Positions 23,405 to 35,755 of a DNA stretch of 64,000 bases are shown piece after piece. Both the position numbers and the translations under genes were made by a program. The notes beneath the pieces were generated by a model. It had not been told where the DNA came from, searched no databases, and worked only from the letters and a program-made list of their open reading frames with translations. Source of the DNA: Nymphaea colorata (taxonomy: Eukaryota > Streptophyta > Magnoliopsida > Nymphaeales > Nymphaeaceae); NCBI RefSeq assembly GCF_008831285.2, contig NC_045139.1:12436704-12500703 (forward strand), read 5' to 3'. The first letter of the stretch is position 1, and every line of letters begins with the position of its first letter.

Positions 23405-23830
23405 ATTGAAAATATAGGTGGGCCAATAAAAGGCTAGAAGAATGATTAAGAAAAATATAAAAAAATGAAAACACATAGAGATAAATAATGATAAAATATG
23501 GAGAGAAAAAGAGAGATAATTGAAAGAAAAAAAATAAATGAGAGAGAAATGAGAAGAGGAATAAAAAAAGATAAATAAAGATGAGAAATCCAAATGAGAG
23601 AAATATAAGTTAAAATGATAGAGGAAAGTTAAGAATGAAAGAAATAAACATTAAAATGAAAATGAGAAGAGTAAAGAATGAGAGAAAAAGAAGTTAAGAT
23701 AAAAAAGAGAAAGTTAAAATGAGAGAAAAACAAGTCTAAAAGAGATAAATGAGTTAAAAGAAACGAAGAAGCCAATTAAAATGATAAAAAGTTAAGTTAA
23801 AAAGAGAGGAAAAATGATCTTGAGGAAAAT
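23405..23830. repeat. Purine-rich diverged repeat tract
   Basis: The plus strand is almost entirely A and G for about 400 bp, built from loose repeats of AAGTTAAAATGAGAGAAA-like blocks mixed with GAGAGAAA runs. Confidence 0.75.
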
Positions 23831-24379
23831 GTTTGCCTTGGTCATGCCCTTGGGAGCTTCAAGGAGAATCCTTAGCTCTAGAAAGACTATAGACCTTCAT
23901 CGGCTTGTTATGAAGAAAAAAGAGACAAGAAAATGGTAGAAAGAAAAGTTATAAATATCTTAAAAAAAGGATTTGATGTAGAGGCGGCTCCTTAGCTCTC
24001 CTGGGCAAAGCGAACTCTTTGATGGTGGCATGAATGGGTTGGAGATGCTCTCCAAGAGTCCATCACAAGCTCCTCTAAGGTCTCCTCTTGTTGGAAATAA
24101 AGGTTTGGAGTTCAGCATTAGGAGAACCAAACAAAAGAAAATTGAACAACAAGGAGAAGAGAAAGAAGAAATCTAGAAGAGGAGAGAGAATTCAAAGGCT
24201 TGAAAAGATGATAGATTCCCCCCTTAAAAGAGAGAAACGATGAGGTATTTACAAAGGAAGAAAACTCTGTGGTCTTTTTCTAAAATAAAATTAGCTATTA
24301 ATTGGTTATTATTGGCTTAAAATAGCTTAAAAACACTAAGAGGGTCAAAACTATCAAAAAATATGTTGACTAGGAGGTT
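23831..24379. other. No recognisable gene
   Basis: Mixed sequence. A TGTTGGAAATAAAGG start near 24091 resembles an LTR start, but no partner or primer site was found. Confidence 0.5.
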
Positions 24380-24650
24380 GACCACACCAAGGGAAGCTTG
24401 CCCACCCAAAGTTCGCCCAGCCTAGGCCTGGCCCACTGCCAGGCCTAGACAGGCCGAGCTGGCCAGCCACAAGCCTATTCTAGCCTTTGTTGGTCTGCTG
24501 CAGGCCTAGCCTGGTCAGGCCAAGCTGACTGCAGGCCCAGCCATGCCGCGCTAGGCCTATTGCAGGCTTAGCCTTGCCGTGCCAGGCCGCCGACTACAGG
24601 CCAGGCCTGGCTGTGCCAGGCTGGCTGCAGGCCTGGATTGGCCAGACCAT
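24380..24650. repeat. GC-rich CAGGCCTAGCC repeat tract
   Basis: Dense variants of CAGGCCTAGCC, TGCCAGGC and GGCTGGC make a sharp GC-rich island in AT-rich DNA. Similar in style to 14100-14560. The minus-strand frames here (24557-24823) reflect the composition. Confidence 0.75.
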
Positions 24651-24839
24651 GCTTGGTGAGTCTTCCACGTTCGCTGTGGGCCCCACGAAGGGTATTTTGG
24701 TATTTTTTGAAAAAAGGTAAGATTATTTTTTGAAATGAAAGGGCATTCAATGATATTGGTATTTAGATCAAGGGTGTTTTGGGAATCTTGAATTAAAAAT
24801 ATTGGTATTTGGAAAATTATCATAATGTCTCGATACTTT

Positions 24840-25140
24840 GACTAGGGATGATCTGTGACTTGTATTCAGATATGAAAATGGATCTAGCTCTTAAATTTGG
24901 AGCTGAATCTATATCAAAAGCTCGGAATGGATAAAAAATAATATACTTGGATTTGGATCTTGAATTTTGATCTAAAACACATATTTGGTTCTGAATCTCA
25001 TATTTAGATCTGGATTAAGGTAAAAACATGGAATTGAATTTAAATTTGGATCTAGATCAAGAATTTGGAGCCAAACAAGGATATGGATCTAGAATTTGGA
25101 TCTTGGGTTCGGATCAGGTCTGAATTGACATGAAGGTACA
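24840..25140. repeat. Degenerate GGATCT/TTTGGATCT repeats
   Basis: At least ten copies of a GGATCT or GGATTTGGATCT-like hexamer pattern scattered over 300 bp, with no strict period. Confidence 0.6.
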
Positions 25141-26603
25141 AATTGAGATCAGTGTTTCAACCTATAGGTAGTACCAAAGCTTAGCACATTTATCAAGATA
25201 GTAGCTCAAGATTACCATAAGACACCCTTGACCTACTTTGAATTCAGAAAACTTCCTAATAACTACAAAGAATGCTTATGTAATCTTGGAGTATTTCTGT
25301 AAATACATGACTGTTTTTTGCAAATGAACTTTACAATACCTTTTGGAGTATTTCTGTAAATATGAAAAAAACTTTTGTCATGTTGATCATTTCTTATATT
25401 TTGTTCTTAAAAAAATGTTCATATGCAAACATCTGCATAGTTGAAATGATATGTGGTCATGACTGGTTTTTCTTCTGCTGCTTTCAATATTTATCTTCAT
25501 TGTTTAAGGTTTCAAATGGACCCAAAATGTAATTTAGAACAAGCAAAAGGTATGCAATAAGTCCCAACCGTCTGGCAGTAACTCTGGCATAGGCAAGTGT
25601 AGCCTCCCTTCCCTTCTTTTCTTTTTTCTAATGCTTCTTCATCTTGATTAATAATTAATGTAGAGATCATTAATGTAACCTTTTTTTATTCTTATCTTGT
25701 TATAGATAAGATTTTTCAAACTGTATGTAGAAGCACAAGAAGCTTGATTTTTGGAAAAAAATTTCTCCGATTAATTTCTCCCTTGTTTCTAGAAGCTTTA
25801 CTGTGGTTGCTCATAAAAGTACTATTTCATGTTTCTTTTTGCAGTATAAGTGATATACAAATAGGCATGTTATAATGGTGAGATATCTTTGCTTCTTATC
25901 TTGGTATTTCATGTTTCTTTTTGCAGATATTTTGAGCTTTGTCTTTCAAAGGTGAGATATCTTTGCTTCACGAGATAGACATGTTATAATGGTCATGCCA
26001 CACTGAAGAAAGGTTCTGTTTGTGATAGTCGTATAAGCCTGTTTTGGAGGTCTACTTCTTATCATTTGTTTTCAATTGATGGCCAATAATCTCTTATTGC
26101 GCAGGTTCAAGAGATACAGTTGAAAACTTCACTTTGTCTGGGAAATTCTGAAAATTGTGAAAGCCTTATTAATCTTCCTTCGCTTTGTCTTCCAACTTCT
26201 GATCTTTTGCTTATTTTTTATTTTGTGGTGGATCGTCTTCCTTCTTGCCAGCAGGAAGTTTGAACCGTCTGCTGTTCCTTTGCGAAGTTTCTGAGAATCA
26301 CAGAACATGAGGGTTTAAGTTTTGATTTTTTGAATTTTGAGTGCCATCAGGGATCAAATTCCCAGTTATCCCAAATTTCTCTCTTTTCCTGGATTGAGTT
26401 GGTGAAAGCAGGGCATTCAACTTTTGTTTTTGGAAATAGGGTTTTTTAGTGCCTATGTCAGTTTCATCTTCATTTAGCTCTGAAGCTTTCTTTCCTAGTT
26501 TTTGAGCTTATAACCTTTGATAAGGGAAACATTATCTCCAATAACTTTTTTTGTATATGATCATTAATTTTCTAGCCAACTCATTTCCTTTTCCTAATTT
26601 CAG
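25141..26603. other. No recognisable gene; small direct repeats
   Basis: TTTCATGTTTCTTTTTGCAG occurs at 25825 and 25907, and GGTGAGATATCTTTGCTTC at 25878 and 25951. This creates two acceptor-like and two donor-like sites around tiny segments. An acceptor at about 26104 is followed by VQEIQLKTSLCLG..., which I do not recognise. The sequence just before 26604 looks like an intron. Confidence 0.5.
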
Positions 26604-26684
26604 TCGAAGAAGCGAGGTTTCTCATTGGAAGAGATGCATAAGCATATCCTTCAGATCTTCTATGAGTTGCAGGATCTTTTCCTT
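26604..26684 (+). pseudogene. Isolated MND1-like exon
   Basis: Exactly 27 codons between TTTCAG (ending 26603) and GTAAGC (starting 26685). They read SKKRGFSLEE, MHKHILQIFYELQD, LFL. This fits the N-terminus of MND1, the meiotic protein that works with HOP2 to help DMC1 and RAD51 in strand exchange: in plants it begins with SKKRG.SLEE followed by LQIFYE.QD..L. From memory of the family roughly two thirds of positions agree. The next part of MND1 (a KELEK.GPKKGVI region) was not found in this window on either strand, nor was an ATG exon directly before. It is most likely a displaced or captured exon. If later exons lie far off, a real gene is possible but unlikely. Confidence 0.65.
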
Positions 26685-27539
26685 GTAAGCCACAATGCAA
26701 CTACAATTCTTGAAACTCAGATTTCATTTCCTTATTTTGTCTCTTTTTGCCGAGCTGAATGCTACTTGTGCTATTCTCTTATGATTATGTTCTATCAAAT
26801 ATTGGTACAGGAAGCTTTTCACTTAGGTCAATTTTGCTGTTTTGTTATGAAAAAATGTGTTCCATATGAACTTGTTTGTGAGCGGATGACGATGGAGGTT
26901 CGTAATTTATCAAGAAGATGAAGCACCATAATTATGTTAGGTTGCACGAGTTCCAATCAGGTCACTGGATGCTTCTAATTAACAAGGCTGTTTGAGGTAT
27001 ATGTGTGGCCCTTTGAAAAACACACAAATAGTCTGATGTCTGTTCTAGGAAACACCCAGACATTAAAGTTTTTTAAAATGTCATATCTGTTTGCTTACCC
27101 ACGAAGAACATATCAAGGTCAACCATGGTTTACTTAAAAGCACTTATAGGCCAGCTCAAATAAGAGTCGACCTAGTGTTTGCTATTGGCTGTATCTTCCA
27201 TGCTCAAGAATAATTTTTAATGTAATTCAAATGCTCAGGAAATGCCTTATATTATTATACTGAATGTTTTATATTAGTATACTGTCTCATAGGTGAAATT
27301 CGACCTGAAGAAGATGCAACAAGAATGAAGGATGCGTCAAGCAGCAGGTTGGCTGTTGAGAAATCTTTCTCACATACATTGGTGGAAGCAAATATTAGTA
27401 AACAAAATGGATAGACTTGATTCTGGATCAACAATGAGCAGCAAATCAGCAGACCATTCTCCAGCAGAACGTGGCTTGATTCCATTTTAGTGTTCTATGT
27501 ATTTCAGCAAGTTGTACATGTACAAATTATTATTATTAT
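26685..27539. other. No recognisable gene
   Basis: Short frames without family features, including 26625-26921, which overlaps the MND1-like exon but runs on through its donor site. Intron-like T-rich sequence. Confidence 0.5.
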
Positions 27540-27935
27540 TATTGAAAAATTTTAATTATCGTCATTGGCATTAATGACTGATGTGTCAAAAGCATTCACC
27601 TTTGACGTTTTTTGAAGAGACGTCAAAGTCAGGCAAATGATGCAATGTTAGTGCCTGTGAAAATTTAATACTGACCTTCAGCAATATGCCAATATATATA
27701 TTTGTAGTGTTATTTTATATGGCTTCTGTTGCTACATCTTTGGCGCTAAAGAAGAGTCAGTAAGCAAACATTTTCTGGTGCTAAAATAGTCTCGCTACCA
27801 TTTTTTGCCGTTGAAAATGGTAGTGGCGGTTGCAGCTCTGGCACGCTTATTAGTGCTGTAATAGTGCTAATGATTATTTTCTCTGGCGTTAAATTAGCAT
27901 CAGTGCTAAAAGCTGATGCAAATTGTTGTAGTATA
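27540..27935. repeat. Hairpin-rich tract, possible CACTA end
   Basis: Perfect short inverted repeats: CTTTGACGT/ACGTCAAAG near 27600-27632 and GCATCAG/CTGATGC at about 27897-27919. There are also many TGGCGCTAAA, GGTGCTAAA and GGCGTTAAA blocks, and TTGTTGTAGT near the right edge. Dense subterminal repeats and a TTGTAGT(G) edge recall CACTA elements, but no CACTACAA left end was found. Confidence 0.4.
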
Positions 27936-29470
27936 ACTTTCTTCAAAAAAGGTTCCTTTTAGAGGACCCCATTGCATATAAGAAAAGTGTTGTGAAGCTA
28001 AGAGCCAAGTCTCATGGTTCAACTCAATTTTTTTTTAATAGAAAAAGTTTGTTGTTCTTGCAAAAAAAAAAAAAAAGAACCATCAGCAAGTTCAACACAA
28101 ACAATAAGCTCTCATCAGCTTGGCACAAGCATGACTCACATGCAATCAACAACTACAATTGTCATACGCTTTAGGCCATTTTCGGTTGCCCAAAAAGTGG
28201 CATTGTTGAAGTTTAGATTTTCAATCCAACTTCCTTGAGGTAGCTAGACAAAGAAATCCAGATAAACCATACATAATATGTTTTAAGCCAAACTTGAAAA
28301 GGTTTGGAAATTTGATTTTATGTTTGAACAAGCATTGAAATTCTACTTTGAAGCAAAGTAAAGCTTGTCCCAGTGAGGTTGAAATTTAAATGATTTGTTA
28401 TCTATGCCTCTCAAACCAAGCAGTTCCATAGTAACAAGCCATGTAGAAGTAATTTCTATTTGGTCCAATTTCATCATAAGCTTGAACTTGGCTTTACTTC
28501 TTGCGAGAGTTAGCAATTCAAGCTTAAACATTCCAAGCTCAGATGTTTTTCAACTTCTCCCTTGTCCCCATCCGAGAGTGGTGCATAGTTATATGAAATT
28601 CTCGATGAAGCTCATAATAAAAACTGAGTTCTAATTTACAAAGGCTAGAATATGCCTTATATTGAGAGACAAGCTCACATATTTTTAGGCTGTGATATTC
28701 CTATGTCACAAAAAGGGCTAACAAATAAAAGCTTAGAAAAACTAAAAAAGAGCCAGAAAAGATTGAAGAGATGAAGAAAAAGTGGGAATCTATGCAAAGG
28801 TTAATGAAAGAGGTGAAATCAACACCGTGTGTGTTTTAGCCTTCATTGGCAACACGTAGAAATGCTCATCCAGCACATCCCCTTGCCTTTCATTCAGCCA
28901 ATAACTGATTGCCATATGGAGAGTTGTTAACTGGGTTAGTTCAAGGTACCTTATCACTGTGTCCATTGGAAAAATCCTGCCTTACTTAGAAGAGAAGTCA
29001 CAGTCCATAATGTATGAAAAATAAGCGCCTCAAGCATTATGTGAATTAGTAGTCATAGGGTACCCTTCTTTGGTCCACCTAGTAGGTTAGGTGGACAGAG
29101 TCTGTATTTTGACATGTTCATTGAAGTTAACAAGTTATTGTTGTCCTAGCTACTCTGTTGTCATCCTTGAGCACTAAATAATGAAGCACATAGGGGAAAG
29201 CTGAGAGAGATGGGAGAAAGATAGTGAGAGTAGACAGTATGGGCTGTGTCTCTTTTATCACAAAGCTTGAGTATTTGATATTTGAACATGTCTTGGGCTA
29301 GCGCAGATGACAAGCTCCGATCAACATCCATTGTTTGTTATCTTGATAGTAAGTCTTTGTTCTGCACGCCACCTCTTTAGTTTTACAAACGGTAAGACCA
29401 TGAAATGTTATTAAATGGTTTGTGTTAATGATGTTGATCTCCTTTAGACTCAATCATGAGGAAATGAGTT
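27936..29470. other. No recognisable gene
   Basis: Frames at 27992-28238 and 28343-28634 are not recognised. The segment at 28780-29010 (KKKWESMQRLMKEVKS, then after a change of frame RRNAHPAHPLAFHSAN) looks like an eroded coding sequence, family unknown. Confidence 0.45.
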
Positions 29471-29474
29471 GCTA

Positions 29475-29775
29475 GTGATTTGGTTTGTTGATGTTTAGTG
29501 ATGAGTGGTGCCTTAGATTTAATTTATTCATATTGTTGGGTGATGCTGAAATGGATTTTTTAAGTAGGTGGGACATGCTTTTGGTATTCTTTGGTGCATT
29601 TTATCAATTGGCTGCTGTGGACAATTACATAAGCTAATTTGGTGATTTGGTTGGTTGTTGTTGAGTGATGAATGGTTTCTTATATTTAGTTTACTAATAT
29701 TGTTGTTGGATGATATTGAATTGCATTTTTTGAGTAGATGAGATATGATTTCAGTATTGTTTTGTGAACTTTTTC
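29475..29775. repeat. Tandem duplication, ~165 bp period
   Basis: 29475-29605 and 29640-29775 are diverged copies. Shared blocks are GTGATTTGGTT.GTTG, AGTGATGA.TGGT, TATTGTTG..GGATGAT and TTTTT.AGTAG.TG.GA.ATG.TTT, in the same order. Confidence 0.75.
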
Positions 29776-31009
29776 ACAGATAAATTATCTTTTCTGCACA
29801 GTTACATTTTTTCCATTTCTTCATCTCGTTGGTGTTCTTTCCCACTTGTTAATTTTTGGAAGGCAATGCATGGTCCTTGACTAGTTTTAGCTTTAATTGG
29901 TGGTTTCCATATTTCTGTCCATCCTATTTCTATTCGTTGTCACCCCAATTGAGTGATGTGTATTTGCTTGACATTGCTTGTTTTCAAATTATCTGCTTTT
30001 AGAACTTTTGTTAATGGATCTTGAAATGTGCATGAAATGGCTGAGAAGTGTGCTGTTCTAATTTCATTCTCATACTTGTTTTTAATTGTTTACAAAGGAA
30101 TGTTTCTTTCTCTTTCCTATTTTCCATACATTCCTTATTGTAGTCTTTCTTTGCACTTTTTTTTAAAGTTTATTTGGTGATGGTTGTGGGAGGGAAGTTT
30201 CCAAAATAAAGATGAAGTATTCAAAGTTTGCAATGTGAACAGTAATCAAAATCTGATTTTGAGTGTGAATGTGTGAACTATTTTGTAGGTTTCAGATTTC
30301 ATATCCAAGGCAAATCTGGATTTGCAAGCATACTTTGGCCCTTTGGCATGATTTTGAGTTAATTTAGAATGCATAAGCATTCATTTCTCTTACTTCTTAT
30401 GAACCATGCATTGGTTTAAACCTTATAAAAAAGTTTGACATCTAAGCATGAAGATAAACTGTTTTAACATATACTTTTTATTGAGTCAATTAAAGGATCA
30501 TATCCATAGATGGTAGTATACAAGATCTACCTGATATGCCTCAAAAATTTGTGTTTCTCACACTCCCAAACTTAAAATCATTGCATTGAACTATCAAATG
30601 ATCAAAGCAATTAGATAATCATGATTCATATAATTTATTCTAAAAATTAAGATGATTAAAATCACATCATTTAATGTATGACAAAGGAAAATCTGGGACA
30701 AAAAAACCATGGGTCAAAGTACATGAAAAGTTCAAGAATTAAAAGATCAAGTTTATATTTTCAGAAAACATGGTACAAAGCATGATTATAACATTCGGCA
30801 TGTCATTGGGCATGTCAAAACATGGGTGAGACCATTCAATTTCTCACACACATACCCACACACACACACCCTGAGTGTGTGTGAGAGAGATAGAGAGAGA
30901 GTTTATATGTGTTAGACTTTCTTAAACCCCCTGTGTAGAGAAATTCTTGGATATATTGAGAGATGAGCATAAACTTATTGGCATTTTTTTGTCATTGAAG
31001 CCAAATACA
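29776..31009. other. No gene; CA/GT/GA microsatellite
   Basis: A compound simple repeat at 30845-30901 runs (CA)n, CCCTGA, (GT)n, then (GA)n. Nothing else recognised. Confidence 0.6.
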
Positions 31010-31684
31010 AATCAGTTGGCATAGTAGTCGCTGAACTGATTTTGGTTGAAACAAGTTCTCTTTAATCTTGTGTTTCCCATCAAAGAGACTCTAGAGATAT
31101 GGTGTAACTATTGGAGCTACATATCTTGCAGTCATATTTTTCATGCATGTACAAAATACATTGAAGTGGATTATCACTTTGCACTGGAGAAGGTGGCCCA
31201 AAAGGAGGTTCAAGTCAAGTTCATCCCCCCTTAAAGGACAACTTACAGACATCCTCACTAACCTCTTCTTGGACCATGTTTTTCTTACTTCTCAATCTAC
31301 CTCTAGTGGCACTGTGGGGGCATCTTGAAGATAATGATGTAGAAAGAGCCGCTGGCATGAACAATATATCTACCTTCCAAAAATCATGTGATCATGGTGG
31401 ATTTCTATCTGTAACAAATATAGATAAACAATCTAAAGTTGAGAGACCAAATGTAACTAATGTCCGAAAATTAGGGAGATGATTAAGAAAGATGAGCACC
31501 AGCTATGTAATGCAATTTCTAATATAAAGGAACCTGCACCTCTCAAAGTTCATTGAGTGAGAGAGCGTAGAGTCATAATGTAGGCTTTGGCTGAACCGTG
31601 TTACAATTTTTTTCTTCTTTTAGGCTTCGACTAAACCGCATTAAAACTTTTTTCTTCTTTCGAGCTTTTTTTCATTTGTTTACA
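31010..31684 (+). mobile_element. 5'-truncated copia element with 3' LTR
   Basis: 31046-31260 encodes the end of a copia RNase H: KYIEVDYHFALEKVAQKEVQ then VKFIP, then LTDILT, in two frames. A purine run (GTGGGGGCA) ends at 31322, and a 362 bp LTR follows to TTTGTTTACA at 31684. Sequence order matches the minus-strand element at 35432-40179: the LTR contains RAAGMN.STFQKSCD when translated in both. This LTR has lost the canonical TG start (TCTTGAAG for TGTTGAAG). It also has a 40 bp internal duplication, starting TAGGCTTTGG at 31581 and TAGGCTTCGA at 31621. Everything 5' of RNase H is missing. Confidence 0.85.
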
Positions 31685-34600
31685 CAAATCTATCTTTTTT
31701 TTTTGTACTTAATAAGATGTGTTCTAGTAATTATATCCACCCACCTTAACTATTCTATGATTGTTAGCCTTGTGCTCATTTGTGGTCCATCTTCTTTTGT
31801 TTGGAAGGATGCAACCAAAGGAGGGCTTCCATCACAAATGCTTAGAGTTCCAAATTTTTAGATTAAACAGGTGAATCTCTTTATGCAATTGTCACACACT
31901 AAATGTATTTTTCAATTTTAAAATTATCTAGTTGACGTGATCTTTCCTCTTCTAGGCCAATGTTTAGAAAGTCATGTTGGGGATTTTCAGGCCCATAAGT
32001 CAAAGAAAGAGGCTACGGACTTGAAAGGATCCATGAAAAAGAGAATGGAGTTCCTTGATTTACACAGATAGGTAGATGCAAATTGGTCTCCGAAGGAATG
32101 TCATTCACAAGTTTTAATCAGTGAATGGCTTGTTAAGTCCTTTTTTTAGTTTGGTTTGTGCAGTAGGAACTATAGCTTTGGGCCATTGTTTTTGCCGGTC
32201 TTTTCTATATGTATAGTGGTTTATTATGAGTGTATTTGAAACATAACATGTAAAAGAGCTGCAGTCCTTTTTGGGCTTTCTTTTCTGGGTTTGTGGCTTC
32301 CCATTGTTCTTTAATTTTTGAGTTTTCCTGCCTTCTTTAAACCTTTATCATGGGTGTGGTTAGAAGGTATTAATGCATTGTGGAATTGTAGTCTTTCTTT
32401 GGAGATTATCTTTTGTATCAATGAAAAATGCTGTGCAAGATGCTTAATATTTGGTGGCTAACACACTTGCATTGTATGAACATTCTATTTTCTTTGTTTT
32501 GATTCTTTGCAAGAAAAATTTGGGTACAAAAAGATTAATTTTCTTTGTACACAAAATTCAAGGGAGAGAGATATTTCCAAATGTTCTGTACCCCAAGCTT
32601 CACTAAGCATTTCCTAGGCATCATGGTGACCAACATTAATTAGTAGATCATACATCTTTAGAAAATGAGTTCCTGTTGGGTAGATATGCATAAAAGAGTT
32701 TTAAGGTCTGTCCATTGTTAAAATTGATGCTACAGAGTATTTGTTTATACTTCAAGAACCTAAACAAGTATGTCACTCGTCATTCTAAATAAGAAGGAAA
32801 ATAAAGAAAAAATTTTGAAGCTGGCTGATCTGCACAAAGATAGAATGTTTGATCTTCCTTAAATTGCTTAAAGACCGAATGATACTGGTGTTTATATGAA
32901 AAAGCTCAAGAGATAATCCAGTTGGAAGCTAAAGAATTAGCTACAGGGTAATTTGTAGACCTAATGAGACCTAGAAGACTAACAAGAGCTTAATAGTCTT
33001 ATCTCCTCCATTTGTGGGAACTGAAAAGTATTTTGAGAAATACTATTTCTGTATTTATGGGAAAATGTTTTTCATGCAAACTACGCATACAATTTAAGAA
33101 AACTACCCAACAAGCCTTCCTCAGGTATGGCTGAACACACACATGAAAACATACTCATGCAAATGTGGGTTGCTTTTCATGTATATTTTGCCTGCAACAT
33201 ATAGTTAGATGGCATTTCTAAAAGGAAAAAGACATCATGACATGGTCAATTTATTAAAGTAGTTGCGACAGTTCATACTTAGACGCAAATGTCAATTGGC
33301 TGGCATTGGGTTAATTGCACCCATGAGCTAGTGATAGGTGGTTGGACATCTCCATGTTCAAAGGCAAATTTTCTAATTAATCTAGTCCTGATTTTGTTGG
33401 AGACCTAATGCTAGAACAAGATACTTAATTTTGTAGCGTGGCTATGCATGACCAGTATATTGGATCTATACAGCAATAATTTACTACAGGTATAACATGG
33501 TACCTATTGTGATTCTTTTGCTATAAGAATTAATCATTATGAGATAAAGAAGGGCCTCAGTATTATTTCTCATGGAGAACTCTTCCATGGTTTGTGGCCA
33601 TCTACATAATGGTTCTTTCAATTTTTCAAATGGAAGGATTATGTGCTAGTTGATATAGTGGTTTTGTCTATTGTCGTATAGGAGTTTAAGATACTTATTT
33701 TCATTGGCAAAGCATGCTAATGTGATTTTCTTGGAGGAAATAGTTATATAGTTTGGTTATTGTGCTTGAGTAGTGATGTACAGTTTACTAACTCTTTGAA
33801 GATCTATGTAAAACATGGCTACTCTTGCATTGCAAAGACAAGCTTTTCTACCAGCATATCTATTATTGTCTCCAGGTTCCTGATTGATTTCTCACAGTAA
33901 GAACTCTTTTGAGCTAGGATATGCTTAGTAACTTTTGAATTAGTATTCACATAACATCTGTTTTTCTACATTGGTAATAGCATCTAGACTATCAAGTTTG
34001 TGTATTTAAGTGAATAAATTTCTATTAGGAGCAAGGAGAAAACTCTCTTTGTAGGAACATGCTCTATTGAGAATTCCAGAAAAAATTCTTTCTCGTAAGA
34101 ACATCATGTATTAATGATTCATCATTGCATGTTTCAAACATGATAAATACAGCTGAATTTTGCCAGAATGAGCAGATTTAACCACATAGTTGTTCAGCAC
34201 AACATTGAACATATCATCCTCAAAGAGACTAGCGACACATGCCTATCTACAATTTTAGTCAAATTAGTGTCATTGACTTTGAAGTGCATCTGCTTATCTC
34301 TCAAATGAACTTTTTTTGTATACTCCAACCACTTTACGAATTTGACCACTTCTCCCTTCTTGATTTACTATGTATTGGGATTTGGGAGTGATTCACCTTT
34401 TGAGATCCTTGTCTACCCTTTCCACCCATTTTCTTTATATTCACTTGTAACTTTGTGCTTTTATTCAAAATTAATGTATTATGGGCCAGACCTTCCAACT
34501 GAAGAATTTGATCAAATTAACATGTGAATGTTTTTGAACTACTCCCCACTCACCTCGCTCTTGAAGCCCTTGATAGTGCATATTCAGCCAGTTTAGTAAT

Positions 34601-35431
34601 CTAATTACCTCCATCTTCTTTATATTTCCTTCAGCTTCCTTTTTTCTGGATGTGGTGCTTTACTTTTTTCAATGTCCTTGTTCACGAGCCTGGTCTGATA
34701 TCTCTAGCTTCAAGTTTGACTTGATCATTTGAAGTAAAAAAGTAAGGGGCCTATTCTTCTCATATTGATATCTTATTTGAGTGTAGGTTCAAGAATATAA
34801 ACAATCAATTCTGAAATATGCAGACCTAGGATTGGAAGTAGTTAACAAGCTCCCTTTATGTTTTTCTTTTGTATAATTTCTAGTCAAGAGAAAGTTTGTT
34901 CACAAATTTATTTTCCTTTGCATATCCACAAGAAAATGTCCTACAAATTTGCCATAATTAAAAAGTGGCTTTCAATTGCAATAGGATGTTGCATGTGTAA
35001 TAGTTAGTGGATTCATATTGTCCAATTCCTCGATTAATCCATTATGGTAGTCATTCACTTTCAGAGGCAACCATTTGTGACAAAATTTATCCTAAATATT
35101 TGTTTCTTTTTCTTGGATAGTAGGAGTACTTCAGCTTGTAACATTCAAAGTGTAGGAGTACTTCAGCCTCAACATAGGCTTTTTAAATTGATATAAATTT
35201 ACTAGAAGGACATCTTTATGGAGAAGTTGATCGCTCTATTAAAGTACAGCTGGAAACTAGTTTGGATCCTCTGTACTGAAATGTTTTCAGTCGCTAAAAG
35301 TTATTACATGACACTAACCTGGCATTCAGACAAACATTTGCTGTATTTGTTAAATTTCATCACTGTGTTTAGGTCCTTTGGATTCTTCAAATGAAGAATG
35401 CTTGTTTGGTTTGTCAATAATATGAACAAAT
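31685..35431. other. No confirmed gene; possible eroded exons
   Basis: 31956-32071 is listed separately as a possible last exon. On the minus strand 34770-34540 has exon-like pieces (KLEISDQAREQGH, KSKAPHPEKRKLKEI, KLAEYALSRASRAR before GTGAG), in different frames and broken by stops; family unknown. No transposon structure recognised in the rest. Confidence 0.45.
31956..32071 (+). other. Possible terminal exon of unknown host gene
   Basis: CTTCTTCTAG ends at 31955 and is followed by 37 open codons (QCLESHVGDFQAHKSKK.., ..MKKRMEFLDLHR), then TAG at 32069-32071. The piece is basic and likely helical. The T-rich sequence after it could be a 3' UTR. I do not recognise the protein. The frame at 31739-31861 just upstream (PSSFVWKDATKGGLPSQML) might belong to the same gene but ends in a stop. 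Unconfirmed. Confidence 0.3.
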
Positions 35432-35755
35432 TGTAAACACAAGAAAAGAAGGGAGCAAGAACAAAAAGTTTTTAACGTGGTTTAGCCGAAGCCTACATCC
35501 ACGACTATGCATTCTCTTTCTTATTGAACTTTGAGATATGCAGGTTCTTTTATATTAGGACTTGCATTACATATCATGTACTCATTTTTCTTAATCAAGT
35601 CCTTGATTTTTAGGATGTTAATTACATTTGGTCTCTCAACGTTGGAATGTTTTTATCTACCTGTTATGGATAAAGATTTACCAAGATCGCATGATTTTTG
35701 AAAGGTAGATCTATTGTTCATGCCAGCCGCTCTCTCTCTATCATGATCTTCAACA
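35432..35755 (-). repeat. 3' LTR of minus-strand copia element
   Basis: 324 bp. On the plus strand it begins TGTAAACACAAGAAAAGAAG and ends ATCATGATCTTCAACA. It overlaps the last codons of the polyprotein frame. It retains about 70 bp missing from the other LTR. Confidence 0.95.

Noticed and set aside
24091-24379. LTR starting TGTTGGAAATAAAGG
   Set aside because: No matching LTR, primer site or internal domain nearby.
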